Made by a program: the position numbers and the translations under genes | The notes under the pieces: generated by a model | Databases searched by the model: none | What the model saw: the letters and a program-made list of their open reading frames with translations, nothing else | Told to the model about the DNA's origin: nothing | Shown here: in pieces, positions 25,213-35,977 of the stretch | How positions within the stretch are numbered: the stretch's first letter is position 1 | Layout: the number at the start of each line of letters is the position of its first letter | Origin: Thamnidium elegans | Taxonomy: Eukaryota; Mucoromycota; Mucoromycetes; Mucorales; Mucoraceae | Assembly (NCBI GenBank): GCA_025201345.1 | Contig: JAIXMG010000012.1 | Span: forward strand, 682,001-746,000 | Length of the DNA: 64,000 bases | Direction of reading: 5' to 3'

Positions 25213-25528
25213 TTAAGAAACATTAAACCCCAGAAATAGCGGACACTGTTTTAATACGGGTTTAGCTAATTGTATTGTTGTTTTAACTCGGCGCTGAAAT
25301 ATAATTTGTGGGGATCTTCCCTTTTACTACAAGATAATAAGTCACTTTTTTATATATAATAGAAAATAATGATAGAGAATACAGTAAATTTACCTAAATA
25401 TCTTGTGTGATACCATCTACATTAAATGTTCCTTTGATCACACACTGAATCTTAAAAAATCAATTTCCCGTTCAAACTTTAAATCGGCTCACCTGTGACG
25501 AGAAAGAATATACATCTAATTTCGCCAT
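25213..25528 (-). pseudogene. Small spliced ORF or gene relic
   Basis: On the minus strand an ATG at 25528 begins MAKLDVYSFSSQ and meets a GTGAGC donor. A 42-nt intron would lead to IQCVIKGTFNVDGITQDI and a stop directly before another GTAAAT donor. Further down, after a TTTCAG acceptor, RRVKTTIQLAKPVLKQCPLF and a stop at 25213 look coding. The in-frame stop between the blocks argues for a decayed gene. Confidence 0.3.
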
Positions 25529-25552
25529 TTTGAAAACAAGAATAGTACTAGC

Positions 25553-25592
<40 letters not shown>

Positions 25593-26164
25593 GGATCAGA
25601 TCAACTAAAAAAAATTATATCATAGTTTGTGTTATGTTTTTTTTTAAATGTAGATAATGAGCTTACGTACTTACCAAGGCTCTACATGTGATTGTGTAAA
25701 TAGTTAATTACATTTGAATTCGTACAAACTTTTTTTTTTTTGTATTTCTGAAAAATAATATGAAGATCCCTTTTTTTCTGTCTTTTACTAATATTGCCAC
25801 TAAGAGTAATAATTCCTAATCCCGTCATTATAATAAAGTTATATATAAGGAAAAGTCAAAAAACGGTAAATCAATTGAGGTGAATAAATTTTATATGACG
25901 TATAAAACAGCCAATCAGTATATTTCCCAGTTTATCCCAGTCAGATATTTTATCCTTGAACGGAGCTTTATACCAAAACAATGAAAGAAAATACTCAGTA
26001 GCATGTGTCACACATAGGAAGATGACGCCTGTATCAAAAAATGATTTGTTATGTATATAAAAAAAAAAAAAAAGGTACATTATAATTACACTCCGATATG
26101 CGTTGCCCTTTTTCAGAGAATTCTTTTTAAGGCCACATACATGTAACCACAAAAGGGAAAAAGG

Positions 26165-26172
26165 TATAAATA
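26165..26172 (+). promoter_or_regulatory. TATA box of the sugar transporter gene
   Basis: TATAAATA inside the palindrome ggtataaatacc, 74-81 bp before the start codon, followed by a pyrimidine-rich leader. Confidence 0.6.
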
Positions 26173-26245
26173 CCTCCTAGTATTTTTGAAACTATACTTT
26201 AACCATTCTTTTCTTTTCCTTTAACTTTTTTTATATACACACAAA

Positions 26246-27910
26246 ATGGCATTGAAAGGAGCCGCATTGCTTAACGCTTCAACTTTACTAGCCGCTATCG
26301 GTTTTTTACTCTTTGGTTACGATCAAGTATGTATAAAAAAAAAAAAAAAATTACATAATTTTTTTTTTTTTTAGATATTAACTAGAATATTACTTTAATA
26401 GGGTGTAATGTCAGGAGTTGTTACAAATGAATTATTTGTTGGAACTATGGGCCATCCCAACTCTGGTTTAATGGGTGCTATCGTAGCACTTTACGAAATC
26501 GGTTGTATGGCCGGTGCTTTATCTACTGGTTACGTTGGAGATAAGTTGGGTCGTAGAAAGACCATTCGTTATGGTTGTCTTATCCTTTGTATTGGCGCCA
26601 TCATTCAAACTGCTGCCGTCAACGCACCCATGATGATTGTTGCACGTATTATTACTGGTATCGGAAATGGTATGAATACTGCTACTATTCCCGTCTATCA
26701 AGCCGAATTATCTCCTCCCAAGTCAAGAGGTGCACACGTTGCTTTCGAAGCTTCATTATTAACTGTTGGTGTAGCCATTGCTTACTGGCTCGAATACGGT
26801 CTCTATTTTGTTCCTGGTGAATTTGCCTGGAGATTCCCTTTAGCTTTCCAAATGGTTTTCGCTATTGTTTTGGGTATTGCTTCTTTCATCTTGCCTGAAT
26901 CACCTCGTTGGTTGATTGCTCACGAGTATGAAGATGAGGCTAAGGATGTCCTTGCTCGTCTTTGGTCTGATGGTGATGTTACACATCCCCGTTGTATTGC
27001 TGAATATGAAGAAATTAATGAGGGTATTATACTCGAACGTCGTGAAGGTATCTCATCCTATAGAGAACTCTTCAAGAAGGGTAAGATGAATAACCGTTAT
27101 CGTGTTCTTCTTGGTATGGGTGGTCAACTTATTCAACAATTTGGTGGTATCAACGTTATTAGTTACTATTTGACTGATGTATTTAAGCAAGCTGGTATGA
27201 CTACTGAAAAGGCAATGTTGATGGCCGGTGTTGATTCTATTATTTATTTCCTTGGTGCCGTTACACCTATTTATACCATTGAACGTCTTGGTCGTCGTCC
27301 TCTCATGTACGGTGGTTTGATCGGTCAAGCCGTCACTTTGTTGATTGTTGGTGGTTGTCAATATGTTGTGCAAACAACAGGAAACCAACAAGCTTCATCT
27401 GCTGTTGTTGCATTTGTTATGCTTTATAACTTTATTTTCGGTGCTGCTTGGTTAGGTTTAGCTTGGTTATATCCCTCCGAAATTTTCTCTACTGGTTTAA
27501 GAGCAAGAGGTAATTCTATGTCTACTGCTGCCAATTGGCTTGGTAACTTTGTCGTTGCTATGATTGCCCCTGTTCTCTTTGAATACGCCAAATATTGGAC
27601 TTTCTTATTGTTTGGTATTTTGAACGTACTTTTCTTAATTCCTATTTATCTCTGGTACCCCGAAACCAAGGGCAAGTCTTTGGAAGAAATCGAAGTGTTA
27701 TTCTCTACACAAGAAATTCAAGACGACGCCAAGTCTATGGCATCTCATATTGGATCTACTGCCATGTACGATAAAAACCAAGACTCTCAATCTGCGCTCG
27801 AACGTGCATCTCGTCCTTCTTCTCGTAGATTCCCTAGCAACTTTTCTGGCCGTAACAGTGCTGATGTCAAGAATGATTACAATAATGAGAAGGGACCCAA
27901 CTTCAAGTAA
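26246..27910 (+). CDS. MFS sugar:H+ symporter (hexose/STL1 type)
   Basis: 529 residues from two exons, 26246-26326 and 26402-27910. The join gives FGYDQGVMSGV, the hallmark of fungal sugar porters at the end of helix 1. Other family motifs are GYVGDKLGRRKTI, PVYQAELSPPKSRG, PESPRWLIAHEYEDEA, QQFGGINVISYY, ERLGRRPLMYGG and WYPETKGKSLEEI, with twelve predicted membrane helices. It is a plasma-membrane proton-coupled or facilitative sugar carrier; the substrate (hexose, polyol or glycerol as in yeast Stl1) cannot be settled from sequence. The C-terminal tail of about 80 residues is Ser/Asn-rich and could be a target for regulated endocytosis. Confidence 0.92.
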
Positions 27911-28759
27911 ACTACACTACTACTATTATTATTATTACAGGGGCCGTGCCCTACATATATTCTCTTATTTCACAACACACTATTTTTAATATTCTATTTT
28001 TTTAAGAATACAAAATCTAGTTGTATATATAATCCAAATCTTAATATTATTCTTTCGTATCAATTCATAGCAAGTTATTACTATATATTTTAGAATAAAA
28101 TGTTTATTTATTATTTTTATAATTCCACTGTGTTTATTTATAATTTCTACATGTTTATTTTTTATATTACTATTCATTTAGCATATGATTGATCCGGCAT
28201 CCATCGTTACACAAATTGAAAAACTTTTTTTTTTAGCTCAGAAATATATTTCAAGGGTAGATAAGGTTTGTGAAAGCAAGTTACACACAAACATATTACC
28301 TTAACTGAAATAAATAGTTGAAGATAGGAACAAATGATATAAATATGGAAAATAACACTAGAGTCATACAAAAATAAAACCAAAAAATATTTCCCACAGT
28401 CTCCCAATACATATAAATTATACACATATAAACATATAATAAAGATGACTAAAATCGTGTACAACTACATGTATTTTTTTTATTTTAAAACTAGTCTCAT
28501 ATATTTCACACTCACATACTTTTTGTGCCAAATATAAACTATAGTTTTTTTAGATCCAGTGGGACAAAATGGGAATTCTGTAACGCTTGATTATTCCAGT
28601 AATTTACAGCAAGTATTTTTCGGATCAGTGGGATATTTGAGAGATTTCCCCGCAAAAATTAGGTACCCCGCTGGGTTCCCCATGTTTTTTTTTTATTCCT
28701 CCCGTAAATGTCTTACTATCCCCGATTGAGTAATATCAGAATATTTTATTTTATTTTTT
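27911..28759. other. Spacer between convergent genes
   Basis: AT-rich, with short ATT repeats after the transporter stop codon. No coding region was recognised. Confidence 0.5.
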
Positions 28760-29579
28760 TTACTGTTTAATAAACACATGTTCTCTGTAATACTTGAGCT
28801 CTTCAATACTTTCAATGATATCATCTAAAGCTCTATGTCCAGCCTTCTTTACAACGCCCTTTGCAATTTGAGGATACCAACGCTTGGATAATTCTTTAAT
28901 TGTACTGACATCTACAATACGATAATGTAAATGCTCTACAACACTAGGCATCTCTTTACATAAGAAAACTTTATCCGCATGAACAGAGTTTCCCGCTAAA
29001 GGTGCTACACCTTTAGACACATGTTGTTGCAAAAACTCAAATACTTGCTTTTCAGCTTCCTCCACTGATATCTTAGATTCGAGCACTTGTTGAGTTAAAC
29101 CAGACTAAAAATCAATTAGACCAGTACAACTAAAAGATAAAAAGAACGTTCTCAATACTTACAGCTCCGTGGTGCTCAATACACCATTCTAGAAAAAGAA
29201 AAAATGTTCTTAGTACATAAAAAAAAAAAAGGGGTCTTTTTTTTTTGGGTTACCATTCATATTATCCATAACTTCTTTTGGTTGATGAATAATCAATTCT
29301 GGGCCCTATTTTACATAAGTTTCACGTCTAAAAATAATTAACTGCATAACCTACTTCAGCTACAATATTGAGATCACCGTCTGTAATCAATACCGCGATC
29401 TCAATCAAGTGATCCTTCTTAATATCGAGACCTGTCATCTATATAAAAAAGGTTACTGTTATTCTTAACTTCTAAAGAGTATAAAGTACCTCGCAATCTA
29501 TCCAAACAAGAGGATCTTTAATCATTTTTCGTATGCGTGTTGTAGAAAAAGCGCGAGTACAAAGTGTTGATAACAACAT
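28760..29579 (-). CDS. REX2: Oligoribonuclease, mitochondrial (REXO2/REX2)
   Basis: 198 residues from five small exons: 29579-29490, 29438-29355, 29305-29254, 29188-29163 and 29104-28760, all phase-consistent. It degrades short RNA oligonucleotides 3' to 5'. DEDDh exonuclease motifs are present: WIDCEMTGLD (first Asp and Glu, across intron 1), [14 protein letters not shown], the central [11 protein letters not shown] with Asp, and the C-terminal [17 protein letters not shown] with the catalytic His and Asp. The first 17 residues ([17 protein letters not shown]) resemble a mitochondrial presequence. In-frame ATGs follow at MIKDP, so a cytosolic form is possible. A T9A12 tract sits directly upstream of the start codon. 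Confidence 0.93.
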
Positions 29580-29751
29580 ATTTTTTTTTAAAAAAAAAAA
29601 AGAAAAAAAACATTACAAGTCAAATCAACGTCACATTACATAACCATCTTTCACCAATTGCATAAGATTGCTATAGTTACCAATGACCCTGAAGCAACGT
29701 ACTTAATTCTGAATAACTGGCGTGTTTATTTTTTATTTTTTAGCTTACAGC

Positions 29752-30196
29752 ATGAATTGGAACTTGATTGGATTACTTTCAAGTAAGTTGAGTGGCTTGG
29801 ATTACAGTGATACTCAGGTAAAGAATTAAAAAGATCAGAATAGTCTATCGCTAAAGAGTTTTGAGAGTTTCCCGAAATTCAATTTGCGATGGGAACACTA
29901 CTACTGTCGACTCTATATAACTTCCTTTTTGAACTTCTATCTTCAATGATATCCCTTAGTTTGTCTTAAATACGTTTTCTTTCTTTCTCTCTTTTCTCTC
30001 ACTCTCATTATAAGAACCCTTTTTTTTTCAGTTGCGTCAAGATTTGGTTATTTGGAAAGATATACCTTATTCCTTTACATCAACAAAACTAGTGTCAAAA
30101 CTAGAACAAAAACAAATGCTTAGTCCCAAAAACCACCAACACTGTGACTATTTAATTTTCACAAATAAAAAACCTGAGACTCCGTTTGCCATATAA
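29752..30196 (+). CDS. Possible small spliced ORF of unknown function
   Basis: ATG at 29752 opens 22 codons (MNWNLIGLLSSKLSGL...) ending in CAG before GTAAAG. An acceptor after a long pyrimidine tract (30030-30031) continues in phase with LRQDLVIWKDIPYSFTSTKL to a stop at 30194-30196, for 76 residues in all. Composition looks coding and no family was recognised. The 214-nt intron is longer than most here, and the tract could instead be the promoter of the following gene, so this may be two unrelated frames. It overlaps the intergenic space between the divergent REX2 and NRP1-like genes. Confidence 0.35.
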
Positions 30197-30237
30197 ACAA
30201 AACGAAAAAAAAAATTTACTTTAACTCAATAAACAAG

Positions 30238-32614
30238 ATGGAATCTATTCCTCGACCAGAGAAACGTAAAGCAGAAGAAGAGGATTACGAAGAATCCTCT
30301 AAAAGACCCTTCATTGAAGACCCTTCAGAATCAAAAGAGTATAATGATACGAATGTTGTAAAAGGAGAAGAATATGAACCAATATCCTTTACTGCTGATC
30401 CAAAGGAAGACAATGAAGAAGAGAAGATGGAAAAAGAAGAGGAAGAAGAGTACGAGCCTAAACCTATAAAAGAAGAGACACCTGTACCTTTAGAAACTGT
30501 TGTTCCTTTTGATCGTTTAATTATTCTTCACCTGGAAGCTACATGTGATGAAAATCCTACTAACCCAGCTGCTGTACAAGTAACGAAAGAAAACTCTGAA
30601 ATTATTGGTAATTGTAAAAAAAAAGAAAAGAAAAAAAAGGTAAAATGAAAAAACACACGGCAAGTACTGATACTATTTATTTATTTTCCTGTAGAGTTAT
30701 CGTTTGTAGTATTAAATGCTTCCAACATGGAAGTGTTACATAAGCAACAAATATATGTAAAACCCGAACGTACAACATTGACACCTTTTTGTACTGAAGT
30801 CACTGGTATCAAATGGAGCTCACTCGCTGAAGCTGGCACATTAAAGGACGCGATTGCACAACTAGATGATTATATCCAAAAGGAAATAGAGAACGAAAAT
30901 AAATCATTCTGTTTTGTAACTCATGGTGGATGGGTACTCCGTATTCAGTTACCTCGTGAAGCCCGCGATAAAAATATTACTTTACCAAATTACCTTTCCT
31001 TTTGTCGTATGTTTGATTTAAAGCAAGAAATTCAACGTTGGCAAGTACATCATCCTGAAATTAGTTTGCGTTCAACTTCTTTACGTGATCTATGTGAGAT
31101 CTTTCATTTGGAACGTGTTACAGATCAAACTGTTGGTTTGAACGCTGCATTGACGACAGTAGATATATTAAAGTATTTGACTGCTGCTAGACATAGTGAT
31201 GTATTTGTTCATCCAATTGATACCAACGCTGACTTGAAGCAATTTAAAAAGGAAGAATCGCAAGTGATTCATTTAGCTGGTTTACCATTTGAAGTAACTC
31301 AAGGAGAATTAGAAGCCTGGTTTTCCTCGAACGGATTAAGACCCAAGACAATGTTAATGATTCAACCTTCAGATAATTCAAAACCAAGTATTAGTGGATT
31401 TGTTGTATTTCAGTTACATATTGATGCAATGCGCGCTTTGGCATTAAATGGTCGCTGTCTCGGTGATAGACCAATTGAAGTATGTCCTAGTTCTTCTCGT
31501 GTAATTGATGCTGCTGGTAATATGTTGGTTTCATTCCCTCTTCAAGCAAAATCGAGACAATTACGTCCTGGAGACTGGAACTGTTTCAACTGCGGCTTTC
31601 ATAACTTTGCTTCTCGTCGCCACTGTTTCAAATGTAACGCAGAGAACCCTTCTCCTTCACCTCATGCTAGTACTGGGCCGCCTGCTCCTACCTTTAACGT
31701 AGGTGATTGGATGTGTCCTAACCCTTCTTGTGCTTTCCATAATTATGCTTCGCGTATGCAATGTAAGAAATGCGGTGGATATAAACCAGGCGGAAACAAG
31801 ATTAACAATACAGTTCCTCATCATCATCATAATTTATCTTTACATAATAGCCATGTAAGCCAAGGTCCTCCACCAGCAGGGGGTCCTATCGGTGGATACC
31901 AAGGCGGTAGACCTCATCATCATATTACATTTAGACCCGGAGATTGGTATTGTCCTAACCCAGCTTGTGGATTTCAAAATTTCGCTTCACGTAATAGTTG
32001 TTTTAGATGTCATACACCAAATCCAAATGCTAATCAACAACCTCAACATCAGCAATATTCTCCTCATCAGCCTGGGTATGGATATGGAGCTCAACAGGTT
32101 CAACAACAACCTCAACAACAAGCTCAACAAGCTCAACATCAAGAGCCAAGTAATAGTTACAGTTCTAATGTAGGTGGATATAATAATACGGGTAGTGGTG
32201 CAGGAGGTAGTGGTGGATATGGGTATGGTCAACCTGGTGGTGGCTATAGTAGTGGACAAAATAATTATGCAGTTCCTGGTGGAGGTTATGGTGGAGGTAG
32301 TAGTACTGGTGGTGGTGGAGGTTATCCTTATAGTAGTGGAGGCGGTGGTGGTGGTAGTTATTCATATGGTGGTGGGGTACATCAAAGTGGGCCTCCTGGT
32401 GGCGGCCCTCATAGCGCTCGTTTTAGACCTGGAGATTGGATTTGGTAAGTTCTTGACAGAAAGTGTGTAGATTAGACTGAATCGCTAACATCGTTTATTT
32501 TATTTTAGTCCTTCTTGCAATACACATAATTTTGCAACAAGATTCCAGTGTCTTAAATGTAGTACTGCAAAGCCGTACAATCCTCAAGGAGGTGCTCCTC
32601 CTATGAAGCGCTAG
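30238..32614 (+). CDS. NRP1: NRP1-like RNA-binding protein: inactive ERI-1-type exonuclease fold + RRM + four RanBP2 zinc fingers
   Basis: 741 residues from three exons: 30238-30607, 30695-32444 and 32509-32614. The order is: acidic N-terminus; an ERI-1/DEDDh-like domain (about 90-300) with LIILHLEATCDE, FCTEVTGIKW and FVTHGGWVL; an RRM-like domain (about 315-395) with IHLAGLPFEVTQGELEAWF; zinc fingers of RanBP2 type at about 413, 459, 537 and 700, each with GDWxCP..C...F/H-N and CxxC; and Gln-, His- and Gly-rich linkers. The catalytic Asp of motif I is His, motif II Asp is Gly, and the motif III His/Asp pair is absent, so the exonuclease fold is probably dead. Yeast Nrp1 has RRM and zinc fingers and enters stress granules; single-stranded RNA binding is inferred. 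The last finger is completed by exon 3, which supports that splice. Confidence 0.85.
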
Positions 32615-33582
32615 TAAATATGGTAAATAAATTTTTAATTATCTTTTTACGTATTGTATCGTTTTTTTTTTTTTATCTTGCACATAAGTCTATTGGCAAA
32701 CTTAAATTGGAACAAACTATGAAATTAAGTCTGAACATTATTGCTTACCTCTTTATGTTTACTTTTCATAATTCGTAATAAGTTTATTGTTTTTTTGCGT
32801 GTAAAGGTTCTTTATTTAAGCATTCAGGAAAACAATTAATAGGAAAATCTTCTTTCATAATACAAGGATATATGCTAGCCTTATAATTAATGAATCGTTT
32901 TATTGAACACATGTATACTTTTTGTTCCAACCTGATTCACACAAGTTTCCTTTTTATGTGAATAAAACGAAGTTGAATGTGTAAGTATTAACCATCGCTT
33001 TTCGACTAAACATTTTTCACGTACCAGGAAGTACATATAAGCCTTTTAGCAAAACAAAAGGGTACATGTGATGGCTTTTTTTTTTTATATTTGATGTAAG
33101 CCTGTAGTATCAAGCTCAAGTTGATTACTATCTAATATTTAAATAAATATTCAATGTATTACTTTAATAATGATGAATGACAATAAAATGTAATATTACA
33201 TCTTCTATCATTGGGTTTGATTTAGTCTTAAACAAAAAATTAAAGTTTGAGTATATGTGGTGAATACAAAACTATAATCGAACCACACTCTTACAGAATT
33301 TAATCTGCCACAGCATGTATTAGATGGAATAAAGAGAATTTCTTTTTTAACCTCTTTTAGTGGCGGTAAGGTACCACAAGAGTACTTTAGGAATTAAAAA
33401 AAGAAGCTTAGCAAGAGACATCATACCCAGTTTTAGTTATTCTACAACAACAGCAGAGTAAATAATCGTGTAAATTCCTATCCTTCTATTCCAGATATTC
33501 TATTCTGTTGAGATCACATACTACATAAACTGGCTTCTTTCTTTCTTTCTTTTTTTTACTTGAAAACTTTCAGAATTAATCA
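32615..33582. other. Spacer between NRP1-like and 7-TM genes
   Basis: AT-rich, no exon recognised. A CT-rich leader lies directly before the 7-TM start codon. Confidence 0.5.
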
Positions 33583-34452
33583 ATGCCTCTTGTTTTCCTC
33601 TACAGAGAATATCCTGCTTTTCCGATTGCCCTTGTAGTCATATTTTCTCTTGCTACAGCTGTTGTACTCTTTTCTATCTTCCGTGGATCAACCTACAGAA
33701 CACCTCTAGTGTACAGTGTCTTAATTGCTGCCATCTCTCAATTATTATGTGCTATTCTTATCTTGATTGATTTTAACACAATAAATTATACGGCCCAGCT
33801 AGTGTTCCCTCTCTTTTACTCTCTTAAACCAGTCTACCATCTCTTTTATGCTATATATGTATCATTTATGTTTGTTCCTGGCCTTATTGCATTTGGTAAA
33901 ATATCCAAGAAAAGAAATAGTAAGATTGGTGTATTCACTAGCTACTTTGGATACGCATGGACAGCCATTGTTATTATAGTTGGGCTTGCACTTATGATTT
34001 ATACTTTAACCAAATTACCTGATCGTGAAAATTTCTTTGACCAGATTTTTAATTCCCCGCGTCCCAAACTTGAATCAAAGCAGCTAGTCGTATGTTATAA
34101 AATGTCTGATTTTACATTCTTTTCAAGCTGGGCGTTGGTTGCAGCAAGTTTAATTCACCATGTAACTCAATTCCGTGCCTTAAAAGGAAAAGCTAGAAAC
34201 AGTTTGATGGCTTATTCGACACTTAATATTATTGTAGTTATTGTTAATACGATAGTTCCATTTATGCTCCAAAAAATTAGTGAGTATTCACAAATTATCA
34301 CTATTTTCGTTATTGCAGTTATATTTATTCATATAACCTCTGCTGTTGTTATTTTACTTGCTGTTCAATATGGTCACCTTTGGGACTCTGACAAGATTCA
34401 AGTAGGACCTCAAGATCTTGATATTGAAAAGAGTCAAGTTCCTGATAATTAA
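33583..34452 (+). CDS. Seven-transmembrane protein, paralogue A
   Basis: 289 residues, single exon. Hydrophobicity suggests seven helices, at about 13-35, 42-62, 75-105, 115-140, 165-190, 205-230 and 235-262. A basic loop KISKKRNSKIG lies between helices 3 and 4, and there is a short cytosolic tail after YGHLWDSDKI. I do not recognise a named family; the topology resembles fungal GPCR-like proteins but no G-protein signature is visible. Its convergent neighbour on the minus strand (35084-35977) is a paralogue. Codons for about 64 residues around helices 3-4 are almost identical in the two genes, while both flanks have diverged. Confidence 0.8.
   Translation: MPLVFLYREYPAFPIALVVIFSLATAVVLFSIFRGSTYRTPLVYSVLIAAISQLLCAILILIDFNTINYTAQLVFPLFYSLKPVYHLFYAIYVSFMFVPGLIAFGKISKKRNSKIGVFTSYFGYAWTAIVIIVGLALMIYTLTKLPDRENFFDQIFNSPRPKLESKQLVVCYKMSDFTFFSSWALVAASLIHHVTQFRALKGKARNSLMAYSTLNIIVVIVNTIVPFMLQKISEYSQIITIFVIAVIFIHITSAVVILLAVQYGHLWDSDKIQVGPQDLDIEKSQVPDN
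33806..33998 (+). repeat. 193-bp block nearly identical to the inverted paralogue
   Basis: Matches the complement of 35562-35754 at 192 of 193 positions by eye (one T/C difference in the Gly-Val-Phe codons). Similarity drops sharply at both ends. Confidence 0.85.
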
Positions 34453-35083
34453 TATTATGCCCCTCTTTTTTAATCCTCCCCTAAAAAAAACTTATATCAC
34501 TTGCAATGCCAAATAAACTTTTTGTTTTGACACCCTACTATATATTTATTGGAATAAATTTAAATGGACATTATTATAAAACATAAATGAAAATAACTAA
34601 TGATAAAGTATATAACTGGTTATTGAGATTATTTATTTAGTTTATATGACATAGTATTATGTTTTCGTCATATTTTAGCAGTAGATCTACCTTTCTTGAA
34701 TAGGCAGGTGTAGGATCATCAACACTAAAAAGTTGCTTGTCATTTTCCGTGCATATCTGGAGCTGCGGCATGCTGTTTACCTGCTAATAAAAAAAAGAAG
34801 AGTATATCTTGTTAAAGACTTTCATTTCATTCATTATATTTAGATACATACTCTGTCAGCTTGGTTCCGGTGGTATCAAACAAAGCGTCCAACAAACTTG
34901 CAAACCGTCTGTAAAAAGTAGTTTCCTATTCTAAAAAAAAAAAAGATAAGCTGATAAAATAGGGGGCTTATTTGCTCATTGCTTCAAATTATTTTAACGT
35001 CGTATATAATGTAAAAGTGTGTTAAAACAAAAGTTTATTTAGCATTGAAAATAGCATAATTTTTTTAAAATAAATGGACCATA
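34453..35083. other. Spacer between the two convergent 7-TM genes
   Basis: Holds both 3' ends and a minus-strand coding relic (34637-34925), described separately. Confidence 0.5.
34637..34925 (-). pseudogene. Coding relic of an unrecognised conserved protein
   Basis: Two exon-like blocks on the minus strand. 34925-34852 follows an AG and reads ETTFYRRFASLLDALFDTTG, then TKLTE. A GTATGT donor leads to an acceptor at 34774-34773, and 34772-34637 reads MPQLQICTENDKQLFSVDD to a stop. Phase agrees. No start codon or upstream exon was found, so it is a fragment of a gene or a very degenerate copy. It sits between the convergent 7-TM paralogues. Confidence 0.4.
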
Positions 35084-35977
35084 TTAGGTAGTAGCAGGAG
35101 CAGGAGCAGGAGCAGGAGGCTCCTCGACCTTTTCAACATCCCGAGCTTGAGACTTGACTAGTATCTTGTCCGAATCCCAAAGATGGCCGTATTGAACTGC
35201 TATTATAATAGCGACAGCAGAAGTCAGATCGACAAATATAAATATAATAATAATAGCAGCGGCAGCTTTTGCATTTCTACCAGTATTTTGGAGCATAAAT
35301 GGAACTGCCGTATTAAAAATAACTGCGATAATGTTAAGTGTCGAGTGAGCGATCAAACTATTTCTAGCTTTTCCTCTCAACACACCGAATTGAGTTACAT
35401 GCTGGATCAAGCACGCTGCAATCAACGCCCAGTTTGACAAGTAAATAAACATGTATACCTTATAAAGTACGTTTACTTGCTTGAATACACTTTCGCGAAA
35501 CAAGGCATCAATAGCTCCCGTATATTCTACATCGTCTTTAGGTAACTTGGTTAAAATAAGGATCATAAGTGCAAGCCCAACTATAATAACAATGGCTGTC
35601 CATGCGTATCCAAAGTAGCTAGTGAATACGCCAATCTTACTATTTCTTTTCTTGGATATTTTACCAAATGCAATAAGGCCAGGAACAAACATAAATGATA
35701 CATATATAGCATAAAAGAGATGGTAGACTGGTTTAAGAGAGTAAAAGAGAGGGATCATTAACTGGGTCCAAGTCCTCATTGTTCCAAAATCAACCAAGAC
35801 AAAAATAGTACAGATCAATTGAGAAATGGCTGCAATTAAGGCACTAAATCCGATAGGTGATCTGAAGACTGGAACATTGTAGATTGAAACGAGTACGGAA
35901 GCGACGACAAGAGAAGATAGGGCTACAGGCGCAATTGGAAAATTAGATAGCTCTCTGCAAAGTAAAATAGGAAGCAT
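35084..35977 (-). CDS. Seven-transmembrane protein, paralogue B
   Basis: 297 residues, single exon, seven predicted helices, paralogous to the plus-strand gene at 33583-34452. The start at 35977 (MLPILLCRELSNFPIAP) aligns with the paralogue start. The longer open frame beginning at 36061 would include a likely TATA sequence (tttatata at 36037-36044) and a low-complexity leader. Unlike A, its tail ends with a Pro/Ala repeat (EEPPAPAPAPATT). Helices 3-4 are encoded by a block almost identical to A, while the loop before helix 5 differs in length and sequence. Confidence 0.8.
   Translation of the reverse strand: MLPILLCRELSNFPIAPVALSSLVVASVLVSIYNVPVFRSPIGFSALIAAISQLICTIFVLVDFGTMRTWTQLMIPLFYSLKPVYHLFYAIYVSFMFVPGLIAFGKISKKRNSKIGVFTSYFGYAWTAIVIIVGLALMILILTKLPKDDVEYTGAIDALFRESVFKQVNVLYKVYMFIYLSNWALIAACLIQHVTQFGVLRGKARNSLIAHSTLNIIAVIFNTAVPFMLQNTGRNAKAAAAIIIIFIFVDLTSAVAIIIAVQYGHLWDSDKILVKSQARDVEKVEEPPAPAPAPATT

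Larger units (their letters stand above)
22218..26245. other. Gene-poor 4-kb stretch
   Basis: AT-rich DNA with long homopolymers (34 T at 25554-25587) and TnAn tracts at about 23341 and 24275. Apart from the listed minus-strand relics, no intact gene was recognised. The right end carries the promoter of the sugar transporter. Confidence 0.5.

Noticed and set aside
31892..32365. Open frames in other phases across the Gly/Gln-rich part of the NRP1-like gene
   Set aside because: Repetitive GGT and CAA codons keep all frames open; the proteins are strings of Val/Leu or His/Tyr without family features.
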